Assembly (NCBI GenBank): GCA_964599695.1
Contig: CAZRGP010000004.1
Span: 62,001 to 126,000 of the forward strand
DNA length: 64,000 bases
Source of the DNA: RUG11783 sp964599695
GTDB lineage: Bacteria; Bacillota; Clostridia; Oscillospirales; Ruminococcaceae
Direction of reading: 5' to 3'
Shown here: positions 9,348-17,892 of the stretch, piece after piece
Layout: each line of letters begins with the position of its first letter
Position numbering within the stretch: position 1 is the stretch's first letter
Made by a program: the position numbers and the translations under genes
The notes under the pieces: generated by a model
Told to the model about the DNA's origin: nothing
The model's database searches: none
What the model saw: the letters and a program-made list of their open reading frames with translations, nothing else

Positions 9348-10700
9348 CTAGAACACACCCTGTTCCAGCATAGCGTCTGCAACTTTCTGGAAACCAGCGA
9401 TATTAGCGCCGGCAACCAAATCGTATCCTAACCCATATTTTTCAGCTGTTCTCGCTGAATCATCATGGATATTCCGCATCATTTTATGAAGATGAGCATC
9501 GACCTCATCTGCACTCCATATCAGACGCTCAGAATTCTGAGACATCTCAAGTGCAGAAACACCCACACCACCTGCATTAACCGCTTTTGAAGGCGCTACT
9601 ATGATGTTTTTATCGTTCCTAAGAATTGCAAGCGCCTCATTGGTAGTCGGCATATTAGCCACTTCTATATAGTATTTCACGCCAGAAGCGCAAATCCTTT
9701 TTGCCCATTCTTCTGTAACATCATTCTGAATCGCTGCCGGCATATAAATATCCACATCGGTTACTCCCCAGAATTTGGTATCAGGGACAAACTCAACACC
9801 AAATTTATCTGCATAAGGCTTACAATGCATCGGGTCGTTCGCTCTCATCCACTCTATAAAGGCGATTTTCTCCTCAGTGCAAACTCCATCCGGGTCGTGG
9901 AAATAGCCATCCGGGCCGGATACATAAGTAACTTTTGCACCTAACTGAGCAGCTTTTTTCATGATGCCCCAGGCTACATTTCCAAAACCTGATACTCCAA
10001 TCCTCTTTCCGACGATGTCATCGTTCTCGTGTTTGAGGACTTCCTGAAGGTAGTATACAGCGCCATAGCCTGTCGCCTCGGGTCTTATAAGGGATCCGCC
10101 GTAACTTAGGCCTTTTCCTGTGATTACTCCGTTCTCCCATACACCTTTTAGCCTTCTGTACTGGCCAAACAAATAACCGATCTCCCTTTTTCCAACACCC
10201 ATGTCTCCTGCAGGGACATCAATATCGGGTCCTATATATCTGTAAAGGGAAGACATGTAGCTTTGGCAAAAACGCATGATTTCAGCATCACTTTTGCCTG
10301 CAGGATCAAAATCCGACCCACCTTTTCCTCCTCCGATAGGAAGGCCTGTCAAAGCATTTTTATAAGTCTGCTCAAATCCGAGGAACTTAATGATGCTTTC
10401 ATTTACGTTTTTTTGGAAACGAAGTCCTCCTTTGTAGGGACCGAGAGCACCATTGAATTGACATCTCCATCCTCTGTTCGTATGGTATTGACCGTTATCA
10501 TCCATCCATACGACCCGGAAAGTAAACATTCTGTCCGGTTCAACCATCCTCCCAAGAATATCGAATCTCTCATACTCAGGATGCGCATCCACCAACGGTT
10601 CTACAGATGATAATACTTCCTCTACCGTTTGAACAAACTCACGCTGATTGGAATGCTTCCTTTTGACATCCTCGACCACGCTTCGGAGATACTGATTCAT
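9348..10700 (-). CDS. gdhA: NADP-type glutamate dehydrogenase
   Basis: A 450-residue hexameric-type glutamate dehydrogenase, the usual length for family I enzymes. It interconverts 2-oxoglutarate plus ammonia and glutamate. The substrate and catalytic lysines lie in KGGLRFQ and in LPIGGGKGGSDFDP (about residues 92 and 125). The catalytic aspartate is in VPAGDMGVG. The nucleotide-binding motif SGFGNVAWG lies near residue 240. ATG 10700 is preceded by AGAGG. It lies 27 nt after the flavodoxin gene in the same direction, so it may be the distal gene of that transcript. The neighbourhood also holds a GltD-like protein but no glutamate synthase large subunit. Confidence 0.95.
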   Translation of the reverse strand: MNQYLRSVVEDVKRKHSNQREFVQTVEEVLSSVEPLVDAHPEYERFDILGRMVEPDRMFTFRVVWMDDNGQYHTNRGWRCQFNGALGPYKGGLRFQKNVNESIIKFLGFEQTYKNALTGLPIGGGKGGSDFDPAGKSDAEIMRFCQSYMSSLYRYIGPDIDVPAGDMGVGKREIGYLFGQYRRLKGVWENGVITGKGLSYGGSLIRPEATGYGAVYYLQEVLKHENDDIVGKRIGVSGFGNVAWGIMKKAAQLGAKVTYVSGPDGYFHDPDGVCTEEKIAFIEWMRANDPMHCKPYADKFGVEFVPDTKFWGVTDVDIYMPAAIQNDVTEEWAKRICASGVKYYIEVANMPTTNEALAILRNDKNIIVAPSKAVNAGGVGVSALEMSQNSERLIWSADEVDAHLHKMMRNIHDDSARTAEKYGLGYDLVAGANIAGFQKVADAMLEQGVF

Positions 10701-10727
10701 AGACCATTTCCTCTCTATTTTAATGCC

Positions 10728-11195
10728 CTAGGGCAAATTATTTACGAGATTGACAATCCAGTTCGCATACTCATCTTCTGTTTTTTTGTTATATACGTAA
10801 GGGCTTTTGATCTTTGCACCGGGGCACAATTTCTTCAATGTCACACACGCCTGGCTGATACCCGTAATACGCGAAGTGGCAAACGGTACTAAAGTTACTC
10901 CCCCAAATTCACTGTTCTGCAAAAAATCCTGCAGAAATGTCGGAATATCCCCCGCCCAGATAGGGAATCCTACAAAAACCGTATCAAAGCCGGTAAAGTT
11001 CCGGTATTCCGTTCCGGAAGAAGCCTGTTCATTTGCGACCTTCTCTTTGATCACCCTCATAAGAGCATTGAAATATGAGCCATACTCCCTCTCAGGTATG
11101 ATTTGAATCAGGTCAGCATTGAATCTTTTTGCCAATTCCTTGGCGATCTTTTCCGTTGTTCCGGTGCGAGAAACATAAAGCACAAGTTTTCCCAT
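10728..11195 (-). CDS. Flavodoxin-like FMN protein
   Basis: A 155-residue protein with the N-terminal phosphate-binding loop SRTGTTEKIA (residues 9-18) typical of flavodoxins. The second strand-loop VFVGFPIWAGDIP has the Trp that stacks on FMN in this family. It probably carries electrons or acts as an NAD(P)H-dependent quinone reductase-type flavoprotein; the partner is unknown. The start has an AGGAGG site. It begins 3 nt after the rlmA stop, so the two are co-transcribed. Confidence 0.85.
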   Translation of the reverse strand: MGKLVLYVSRTGTTEKIAKELAKRFNADLIQIIPEREYGSYFNALMRVIKEKVANEQASSGTEYRNFTGFDTVFVGFPIWAGDIPTFLQDFLQNSEFGGVTLVPFATSRITGISQACVTLKKLCPGAKIKSPYVYNKKTEDEYANWIVNLVNNLP

Positions 11196-11198
11196 TGT

Positions 11199-12023
11199 TT
11201 AACCCTCCTGATCTAAGCTGTACAGAAAAACTCCAAAGGAAAAAGTGACGGATAGTTGATTAATTCCATCCAGTTTTTCCTGATCCCTTTTGCCGGTTTT
11301 ATAAAAATACGGTGTCATCTGAAATAACATCCTGACATCATAATTATCATTCAAATCTACAGAATACTCAACTCGTTTACGATCGATCAAAGAGAAGCCA
11401 TTAATCAACCCATCCTCATGCGGATTTAGATAAGGATTATCGTACACAGCTCTCTTTAATTCGATAAGATGCTCTTCTAATGGGACGGCTCTGATCAGAA
11501 AACCGTTATTCCCTAGCACTCTTAGGAATTCTTCAGGAAAAAGCGGAGAAAAAAGATTCATAATACAGTCTGCTGTTCCATCCTTTACTGGAATCTTAGC
11601 AGAACTGGCAACAACACCGGCAATATCTCTCGACCTGCTTCTCAGCGATGAAATCGCGTCCTTGGATATATCAATTCCCAGAATATCTACGTTTTTTCCG
11701 TGTTCCTGAAACGACTGTAAAACATCCGCAGTATATTTTCCTTCTCCGCACCCGGAGTCAATGATCCTCGCATGATCCGGTAATGTATGAACGAGAGTAT
11801 CACATATAACACGGGACAACGGATCATAATAGCCTTTGTTGAGAAACTCTGTTCGCGAACGAACCATCAGTTTGTCATCCCCATGATGCTTCCCTTTTCC
11901 TGAAGTCATAAGGAGATTTACGGCTCCCTTTCGTGATCGATCGAACCGATGATTATTCTCACACCAAAATGAAGCGTCATTGGACTGAAGGAAGCACCCG
12001 CACACGGGACAAATCAGTTCCAT
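11199..12023 (-). CDS. rlmA: 23S rRNA (guanine-N1)-methyltransferase, RlmA family
   Basis: A 274-residue SAM methyltransferase. The N-terminus has a zinc finger (Cys5, Cys8, Cys21, His25) followed by FDRSRKGAVNLL, a hallmark of the RlmA/TlrB family, which methylates G745 or G748 in helix 35 of 23S rRNA. The SAM motif I is IIDSGCGEGKYT near residue 85. I prefer ATG 12023: AAGGAG lies 8 nt upstream and the alternative GTG (12032) would overlap that site. Whether it acts as RlmA-I or -II cannot be told by eye. It overlaps the end of the upstream epimerase gene region by close packing. Confidence 0.85.
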   Translation of the reverse strand: MELICPVCGCFLQSNDASFWCENNHRFDRSRKGAVNLLMTSGKGKHHGDDKLMVRSRTEFLNKGYYDPLSRVICDTLVHTLPDHARIIDSGCGEGKYTADVLQSFQEHGKNVDILGIDISKDAISSLRSRSRDIAGVVASSAKIPVKDGTADCIMNLFSPLFPEEFLRVLGNNGFLIRAVPLEEHLIELKRAVYDNPYLNPHEDGLINGFSLIDRKRVEYSVDLNDNYDVRMLFQMTPYFYKTGKRDQEKLDGINQLSVTFSFGVFLYSLDQEG

Positions 12024-12028
12024 ATGGC

Positions 12029-12904
12029 TCACTCCTTAATCGAAATAAACCATTCGTTACGATATGTATTCCCAGGGCTGAGAGAAACCAGATCTTCCTT
12101 TTTCTCAAAAATAGTAGGCTCATACTCGTCCCCTGGCAAAGAAACCCATGGCTCTACACAAACATATGGTGCAGTAGTTCTTGGCTTATGCCAAAAGCCA
12201 ACATAATTCATCCCGGGAAAATGCACCCGGATATAAGGTCCGCTTTCACTGGAAATTATCTTAAGATCATGGGAAACATCAGTCAGTACGATCGCGTCAA
12301 AATCAAAAAGATCATGGCGCAAAGGAAGTCTTCTATCTTCCTCAAGCACATAATTTTCCACATGATCCACATATGTCCTTTCAGAAAACACTACGCGCCT
12401 GGGTGTGCATTTTTCAGAAAAGACAATCGCATAATCCTCGAATTTCTTATCTTCTTCAAAAGGTATATTGAAGCCTGGATGTCCCCCAATTCCGAAATAC
12501 ATCATTTTTTCATCCATGTTCTCCACAAGGAACACTATATGCAGCTCACTGCCGCTCAAATAATATGTAATGCTGAACCGGAATTTCCGAGGATACACTT
12601 CCATTGTTGTGTCACTGTACTCGAGTTCAAACCGAACTTTGTCCTTTAGAATTTCAGAACAGGTAAATACACTTCCCCTGGCAAATCCATGGATCTTCAT
12701 CGAATAGGTTTTGCCATCCATCTCATATTGTCCGTCCCTCAGCCTCGCTACAAACGGAAAAAGATTAGGAGCTCTACCGGCCCAGATTTCCGGATTACCC
12801 TGCCAAAGATATTCCCTGCCGGAGGAAGAACGGATGGAATCCAGTTCTGCCCCGATTGAATTGATCCTTACTGTCAGATAATCGTTACGAATCTCATATA
12901 TCAT
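12029..12904 (-). CDS. Aldose 1-epimerase family protein (LacX/GalM-like)
   Basis: A 291-residue beta-sandwich protein. It shows the family pattern GAELDSIRSSSGREYLWQG near the N-terminus, then FPFVARLRDGQY, the His in KIHGFARG, and GIGGHPGFNIPF near residue 140, which holds the second conserved histidine. This pattern is closest to LacX-type epimerases, which mutarotate aldoses. It lies 19 nt downstream of the lyxose isomerase gene, which suggests a shared role in pentose or hexose entry. The exact sugar is not readable. Confidence 0.85.
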   Translation of the reverse strand: MIYEIRNDYLTVRINSIGAELDSIRSSSGREYLWQGNPEIWAGRAPNLFPFVARLRDGQYEMDGKTYSMKIHGFARGSVFTCSEILKDKVRFELEYSDTTMEVYPRKFRFSITYYLSGSELHIVFLVENMDEKMMYFGIGGHPGFNIPFEEDKKFEDYAIVFSEKCTPRRVVFSERTYVDHVENYVLEEDRRLPLRHDLFDFDAIVLTDVSHDLKIISSESGPYIRVHFPGMNYVGFWHKPRTTAPYVCVEPWVSLPGDEYEPTIFEKKEDLVSLSPGNTYRNEWFISIKE

Positions 12905-12923
12905 CTTTATTTACCCTTTTCTA

Positions 12924-13610
12924 TTATTTAGCGGCTGGATATTCATTGCAGAGAAGTCTGTAGGGAGGTTCATCTTCTTCTATTGCTGGAAAGCGGCCAA
13001 CAGGAGGATTAAATCGATTATCGGAGTTATCATCGTTGCATTGGCTCACTTCTCCAAGTAAAACATTGCCCGTGCCTTCTTCAACAGAAAAATCGTGATA
13101 TAGCTTTTGTTGAATAAAAATGCTTTCGCCAGGTATGAGACGTATTTGTGTGCCGGCAGGTACGGTATAAGTCCTGCCATCCGTATGGACTGTTACATCC
13201 GATTCATAATCGATTTCTTCATTAGGCAAAGAATTATATACTCGGATAAGAACATTCCCTCCCCCGCGGTTTATGATGTCTTCAGTCTTGTACCAGTGAA
13301 AATGATTCGGAGCATATTGACCCTCCTTTAGATATAGGAGCTTCTCAGCATATACCTTGGGATACTTCTCCTGTAATGCCCTGTTTCCGTTTCGAATCGT
13401 GATCAGAGAGAAGCCGATTTTATTGAAATCCCCCATTCCGTAATCCGTGATATCCCACCCAAGCATACAGTCACGTATTTCATCATATTCATGTCCCTTG
13501 GAATCCCATTCGTCGGGAGTAAATGAACAAAACGGAGGAAGATAGCATCGATGGATCCGACACATTTCCTCAAGTTCCCGAATCGCAGCATTAACCTCTG
13601 ATCTCTTCAT
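12924..13610 (-). CDS. D-lyxose ketol-isomerase (YdaE-type cupin)
   Basis: A 228-residue cupin. It matches D-lyxose isomerase, which interconverts D-lyxose and D-xylulose and often D-mannose and D-fructose. The metal ligands are visible as His103, His105 and Glu110 (NHFHWYKTED) and His172 (YHDFSVEEG). The length is normal for the family. It is the first gene of a minus-strand series with the epimerase, rlmA, flavodoxin and perhaps gdhA. A possible extended -10 lies near 13640, and a hairpin at 13674-13701 separates it from the upstream gene. Confidence 0.88.
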   Translation of the reverse strand: MKRSEVNAAIRELEEMCRIHRCYLPPFCSFTPDEWDSKGHEYDEIRDCMLGWDITDYGMGDFNKIGFSLITIRNGNRALQEKYPKVYAEKLLYLKEGQYAPNHFHWYKTEDIINRGGGNVLIRVYNSLPNEEIDYESDVTVHTDGRTYTVPAGTQIRLIPGESIFIQQKLYHDFSVEEGTGNVLLGEVSQCNDDNSDNRFNPPVGRFPAIEEDEPPYRLLCNEYPAAK

Positions 13611-13673
13611 CGATGTCCCTCCTCATCTTCTATTGTAATATTTTATCACACGGAATAGTTTATATAATAAATT

Positions 13674-13701
13674 AGAAACAGCATATCTCTATGCTGTTTC
13701 T
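13674..13701 (-). terminator. Terminator after the GltD-like gene
   Basis: Perfect 12-bp stem (13674-13685 with 13690-13701) and a 4-nt loop, 7 nt after the GltD-like stop. The minus-strand RNA continues with a U-rich segment. Confidence 0.7.
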
Positions 13702-13707
13702 ATGTAA

Positions 13708-14949
13708 TCAAACTTTAGATGTATTTTGTTGTTCTTTTCTTTGGATGTATTCATCCATCTTCTCAGCTACGACCTTAGCCTGAGCTACTGCCTGTACGAT
13801 CGTTTTTGCTCCGGAAACAACATCGCCTGCAGCGAAAAGGCCCTCAACGGTAGTCATTCCCGTATTCTCCGTAATGAGAAGCCCCTTCTCATTTCCTTTT
13901 AGTCCGGGAGTCGTCAAGATCAGTTTGTTCTTGGGCCCCTGAGAAACACAAATGATAACCGAATCACACTTCACATGAACAAGCTCAGCTTCAAATCCAG
14001 TGACATCTCCATTCTCATCTCTTATTTTCTTTTTGAACAGCGGACCTTCCGGAGTGATCTCTACGGTCTCGAGGTCATACTCAAAGTTACAACCGTCCAG
14101 TCTTGCATAGTCTGCTTCAGCCTTTGCTGCGGAAAGCGTATTGCTATGGGAATATATTGTAACTTTTTCCACGCCTTGCCGTAGGGCTGTCCTCGCTACA
14201 TCCATGGCTGTATTACCTGTACCGATAATGGCAAGGTTATTCCCAAGATTAAAGGCTTTTGGGCTCGCAAGATAGTCAATACCAAAGTGAACATTTCCGA
14301 GACTTTCCCCTTTGACACCAAGTGTCTTCGGTCTCCATACTCCAGTCCCAATAAAGACAGCGCTATATCCGTCTTCAAGGAGATTATGGATCTCAAGCGC
14401 TCCCCCAATTGTCGTATTCGGCCTGATACTTACGCCTATCTCGATCAGTTTTTTCTTATATCTTTCTAGAACCGATTTGGGAAGCCTGAAATCAGGAATC
14501 CCATACTGCATAACACCGCCGATCTTATCCTTAGATTCAAATATAGTGACTTTATATCCCTTCTTCGTCATGATGATTGCCACAGCAATACCCGCAGGTC
14601 CGCTTCCGATAATCGCAACCATCTTACCATTCCAAGGAGCGCATTCGATCTTCATCTTATCGAAATATGTATCGGAAATATAATGCTCAATATCACTAAT
14701 GTGAACAGCCGAATTCTTTCTTCCCTGAATGCAATGTCCTTCACACTGGTTCGCATGATTGCATATGAGAGAACAAACAAGTGATAAGGGGTTATTATCA
14801 AACAACATCTGTCCAGCTTCATTCAACTTATTATCATTTAGAAGCTGAATGACAGTAGGAATAGGAGTCCTGATCGGACATCCTTCCTGACAAAAAGGCT
14901 TTTTACAGTTAAGGCATCGAGCTGCTTCTGAAATTACATAGTTCGTCAT
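13708..14949 (-). CDS. GltD-like NAD(P)-dependent FAD/Fe-S oxidoreductase
   Basis: A 413-residue protein resembling the small subunit of glutamate synthase and related beta subunits. The N-terminal domain has cysteine clusters RCLNCKKPFCQEGCP (residues 11-25) and later CNHANQCEGHC for [4Fe-4S] centres. An FAD-binding GSGPAGIA lies near residue 114 and an NAD(P)-binding GTGNTAMD near 245. A final FAD motif GLFAAGDVVSG lies near 380. No GltB large subunit or other partner is adjacent, so it may pass electrons to an unlinked enzyme. The name is by family only. It is flanked by hairpins and appears monocistronic. Confidence 0.85.
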   Translation of the reverse strand: MTNYVISEAARCLNCKKPFCQEGCPIRTPIPTVIQLLNDNKLNEAGQMLFDNNPLSLVCSLICNHANQCEGHCIQGRKNSAVHISDIEHYISDTYFDKMKIECAPWNGKMVAIIGSGPAGIAVAIIMTKKGYKVTIFESKDKIGGVMQYGIPDFRLPKSVLERYKKKLIEIGVSIRPNTTIGGALEIHNLLEDGYSAVFIGTGVWRPKTLGVKGESLGNVHFGIDYLASPKAFNLGNNLAIIGTGNTAMDVARTALRQGVEKVTIYSHSNTLSAAKAEADYARLDGCNFEYDLETVEITPEGPLFKKKIRDENGDVTGFEAELVHVKCDSVIICVSQGPKNKLILTTPGLKGNEKGLLITENTGMTTVEGLFAAGDVVSGAKTIVQAVAQAKVVAEKMDEYIQRKEQQNTSKV

Positions 14950-15043
14950 GTATACTTATACTCCCGTTTTATCCCTCAGTTGCATACATCATCTATATAA
15001 TACATCAAACATCAACACATATAAACACAAATGTTATAAATAA

Positions 15044-15979
15044 TCATAAACTGTGTGATTGCTCCTGCTTCATGTTTCTTTTTGCCAATCGTTCCGCCTG
15101 TCTTGCGGCCTTTTCAGCGTATAAACTGTCTAATTGTGAAGAACCTGGATAAACAATCCGTATGGCTTTCCTCTTATCATCTTTTAAGTTGAGATAGCGG
15201 ATCATCAAATAGAATTTCTCACCGCATTCACATTCAGCGACAGATATCCTCTTCCCCTTTCCACTGCTGGTCCAAGGAGAGCAATAAACATCCCTTCCAC
15301 ACTTTTTACATTGAAACCGGTTTAGCGATCTGTCTCTCTTGGAATCATTGATTGAGGGATAGTTTTTCTCAAAGACATCAAGCGCGTCTCCCTCATCGAT
15401 AGCTTCTTGCGGAGTAACATATTCTCTAAACCCTTCTTCAAAATTCAAATGCTTGCAGACATAAAATGTATTGATCGCGTCATGAAGGGCATCGTGTGCC
15501 TCCATGCCTTTTTCTCCGACTCTTTCCAAGGCTTCATTCAGTCCGCACCCTCGTCCCTCATGTAGTATCTGTTTATCAAAGAATTGCTGTAGATCATATA
15601 CGTGTTTCAGATAATCGTTAGGGTCCATATTGAAAAGTCTCAGATTCTCCCGAAGAACACGAAGATCGTTGTTGCTCCAACTGAAGAAGATGGCATCGTC
15701 TCCGCTCCATTTCATAAAAGCCCTGAAAGCATCAGGAAATACGATTCCAAGCATAAGATCCTTGTTGCGGATCCCGGTTAGCTTTGAAACATTTGAATTC
15801 ATCTTTTCATAGTATTGAGGAGTAATAAGGATCTTGAAAGTATCAAGGAGCGCACACTCCTCATTTGTCTTGACCGCTCCGATCTCTATGATTTCTCCCT
15901 CTAAATAGACGGGTGAAGTAACGCGCATTCCCCCATTCAACGGCTGATTCCATTCCAGATCGAAAATAATATAATCCAC
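15044..15979 (-). CDS. DnaQ-like 3'-5' exonuclease with C-terminal zinc ribbon
   Basis: A 311-residue protein. The N-terminal DEDDh exonuclease fold shows Asp7-x-Glu9 (FDLEW), a conserved SKLTGI motif near residue 65, and MEAHDALHDAINT near 155 for the last acidic and His residues. This resembles KapD/ERI-1-type RNA or DNA exonucleases. The C-terminal third has paired cysteines (FQCKKCG, then ECECG) that look like a zinc ribbon. The start is GTG 15979 with a strong AGGAGG. The biological substrate is not known. It follows the SDR gene closely. Confidence 0.8.
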   Translation of the reverse strand: MDYIIFDLEWNQPLNGGMRVTSPVYLEGEIIEIGAVKTNEECALLDTFKILITPQYYEKMNSNVSKLTGIRNKDLMLGIVFPDAFRAFMKWSGDDAIFFSWSNNDLRVLRENLRLFNMDPNDYLKHVYDLQQFFDKQILHEGRGCGLNEALERVGEKGMEAHDALHDAINTFYVCKHLNFEEGFREYVTPQEAIDEGDALDVFEKNYPSINDSKRDRSLNRFQCKKCGRDVYCSPWTSSGKGKRISVAECECGEKFYLMIRYLNLKDDKRKAIRIVYPGSSQLDSLYAEKAARQAERLAKRNMKQEQSHSL

Positions 15980-16000
15980 CGTGGACCTCCTCTTAGAATC

Positions 16001-16642
16001 CTACCAAATAAAATTAGATTTCAGCATCTCACCGTTATCGATCAGTAGATCTTCTCCAGTCATGCTTTTATTCTCTACAGAGAGAAAATATGTAAAAGCG
16101 GCGATCTCTTCAGGTTCCGCCCACTTATGCAGCAGCGTTTCATTAAGAACTGCTTCCCATTTGTCGGGATCGTTCATGATATGTGCATTCAAAGGAGTAT
16201 TTACTCCACCCGCGCTTATGGAGTTCGCCGTACCGCCGTATGCCGCAAGCCGAAGGGCGACATTTTTCATGTATGCGAGAATACCGCCCTTACTGGCAAC
16301 ATATTCCGGAAATTCCGCGCCATTTCGAGCGCTGGCGCTTGCCATGAAAATGACAGACCTTATTCCCTTATGAAAAGCATATTTTTCTGTGACGCGGATT
16401 GTTCCTTTAAGATTAACATCAATATCATTTTCCTGCTGAACTCCTGCGTTATTGATAAGAATATCCATTTTCGGAAGTTCAGGCAGCTCTTTCGTGATGT
16501 CGGATTGAAAGTGCGTGTAATTGACGTGCTGAATACCCGTCGGGTTCACATCCATACCATACACAACGTGTCCTTTGGCAAGAAAGTATTCTGCTACGGC
16601 TTTCCCTATCCCTCTTGACGATCCTGTAACAAGTATGTTCAT
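16001..16642 (-). CDS. Short-chain dehydrogenase/reductase
   Basis: A 213-residue SDR, short for the classical family. It has the cofactor loop TGSSRGIG (residues 6-13), the NNAGVQ motif, a Ser-rich catalytic strand MASASAR, and the YxxxK pair in EYVASKGG. The C-terminal EDLLIDNGEM matches the usual end of the family. It is expected to be an NAD(P)-dependent oxidoreductase with an unknown substrate. Its ATG overlaps the stop of the upstream 111-residue gene (ATGA), so the two are translationally coupled. Confidence 0.85.
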   Translation of the reverse strand: MNILVTGSSRGIGKAVAEYFLAKGHVVYGMDVNPTGIQHVNYTHFQSDITKELPELPKMDILINNAGVQQENDIDVNLKGTIRVTEKYAFHKGIRSVIFMASASARNGAEFPEYVASKGGILAYMKNVALRLAAYGGTANSISAGGVNTPLNAHIMNDPDKWEAVLNETLLHKWAEPEEIAAFTYFLSVENKSMTGEDLLIDNGEMLKSNFIW

Positions 16643-16974
16643 TCACCATGACCTCTCACTTTATTTTTTAACGGAATAAGCCAGAATACCCGATATGCCA
16701 GCTTTCGGAAAAAATAATCCCCGCCATCTGCAAGATCGATGGGATCAGCTGCTCTCTTGATCCAAGCAAATGAGCGAAGCCCTTTCTTCTCCAAAAGAGA
16801 GGCAAAATGATGCGCCCAGGCATGACTGTAAATCTCAGAAGAGATCTCTGCCTCAGTCATTCTATGTATCTTGTCCCCTTCGATGATCTCCCTTGCTTTT
16901 TCGATACATTTCTGTTTGGTAAGATAACAGTCATTGTAGCGAATGGAATAAGTATTATTCTTACTTTTTCTCAT
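16639..16974 (-). CDS. Hypothetical protein, 111 residues
   Basis: I do not recognise a family. The protein is basic and has a tryptophan-rich region (HAWAHHFASL, RSFAWIKRAAD) and a C-terminal hydrophobic stretch (YRVFWLIPL) followed by lysines and arginines. No signal peptide or known motif is visible. An AGAGGT site supports ATG 16974. A longer open frame reaches 17070, but it would run into the tmRNA gene and its terminator, so I reject that start. It is coupled by a 4-nt overlap to the downstream SDR gene. Confidence 0.6.
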   Translation of the reverse strand: MRKSKNNTYSIRYNDCYLTKQKCIEKAREIIEGDKIHRMTEAEISSEIYSHAWAHHFASLLEKKGLRSFAWIKRAADPIDLADGGDYFFRKLAYRVFWLIPLKNKVRGHGE

Positions 16975-16992
16975 CACAACCTCTAAAGTGCA

Positions 16993-17018
16993 AAGGCCCC
17001 GCCGATCGGCGAGGCCTT
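16993..17018 (-). terminator. Terminator of the tmRNA gene
   Basis: 11-bp GC-rich stem with one G-U pair and a GATC loop, 7 nt downstream of the tmRNA CCA end. The U tract that follows is short. Confidence 0.65.
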
Positions 17019-17024
17019 CATAAT

Positions 17025-17371
17025 TGGTGGAGATGGGGAGAATCGAACTCCCGTCCGAAAATCTGTCCACACAAGCGTCTCCGAGCGCAGTCGACCATTA
17101 ACATTCCCTCAGACAGTGTGGATCGACGCACCCAGTCATCAGTAGCTTCATATTTTACATGGAGAAACGCAAAGCTTGATCTCTCTCACGTTCACCGCAT
17201 AAGTCTACGCCATTCCCGGCTATGCGATATCACCGGAAATGACGAGCAGCGTTAAGCTGCTACTGCAACTAATTCGTTGTCAGTTATTTTTAAATTGGAG
17301 AGTTATAAACGGTTCTCCGCCGTTGCTCGCTTCCCGTGCTTCGAAATCCCCGTCGAAACCTTTACATCCCC
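17025..17371 (-). ncRNA. ssrA: tmRNA (transfer-messenger RNA)
   Basis: About 347 nt. The 5' end GGGGAUG pairs with CAUCUCC next to an encoded CCA at the 3' end. The TPsiC arm GGGAGUUCGAUUCUCCC lies just before the 3' acceptor strand. The tag frame ends in NELVAVAA-stop (stop complement at 17252-17254), the typical hydrophobic end of SsrA tags. The resume codon is probably the GAC that would give DNELVAVAA, but this cannot be proven by eye. The 5' end is only 2 nt from the cyclophilin stop codon. SmpB, its protein partner, is encoded just upstream. Confidence 0.95.
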
Positions 17372-17373
17372 TT

Positions 17374-17892
17374 TTACACTTTGTCAGGAGCAGGATAATC
17401 CACGCCAAAAGTATCAACGTGAATACTCCCAATAACCTGAGGTTCATACGGCATATCCCTCATATTGGTGGATACTTCCGAAATCTCAATGGCAGCCTCA
17501 ACGTTCACTGTTATCTTACCAAATGCAGCATACTGTCCGTCAAGATGCGGAGCATCAGCTACCATGATAAAAAACTGACTTCCGGCGCTATTGGGATTTC
17601 CCGAACGAGCCATGGAAAGAACCCCGGTGGTATGTTTTAGATCATTAGCAAAACCATTTGCATTGAACTCTCCCCGAATAGAATATCCGGGGCCGCCAAA
17701 ACCCATACCTTCAGGATCACCACCCTGAATCATAAATCCGGGTATAACACGATGAAAAATAAGGCCATCGTAAAAGCCGCTATTTGCAAGTGAAATAAAA
17801 TTTCTCACTGTATTCGGAGCGATATCCGGGTAAAGCTCACCTTTCATAACCTTACCATCCATCATAGTGAAGGTGACTTCTGGATTTTTCAT
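17374..17892 (-). CDS. Peptidyl-prolyl cis-trans isomerase, cyclophilin type
   Basis: A 172-residue single-domain cyclophilin without signal peptide, so cytoplasmic. It shows the active-site stretch FHRVIPGFMIQGGD near residue 50, the SMARSGNPNSAGSQFFI segment near 95, and DGQYAAFGKI near 118. It catalyses proline isomerisation in protein folding. Its start overlaps the smpB stop by 4 nt, and its stop is 2 nt before mature tmRNA. Transcription of the three as one unit is likely. Confidence 0.92.
   Translation of the reverse strand: MKNPEVTFTMMDGKVMKGELYPDIAPNTVRNFISLANSGFYDGLIFHRVIPGFMIQGGDPEGMGFGGPGYSIRGEFNANGFANDLKHTTGVLSMARSGNPNSAGSQFFIMVADAPHLDGQYAAFGKITVNVEAAIEISEVSTNMRDMPYEPQVIGSIHVDTFGVDYPAPDKV

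Noticed and set aside
11933..12649. 238-residue plus-strand open frame over rlmA and the epimerase
   Set aside because: Shadow frame opposite two recognisable genes, with no coding signature.
17025..17070. Longer start (17070) for the 111-residue hypothetical protein
   Set aside because: It would be translated from the 3' end of tmRNA and through its terminator; ATG 16974 has its own AGAGGT site.
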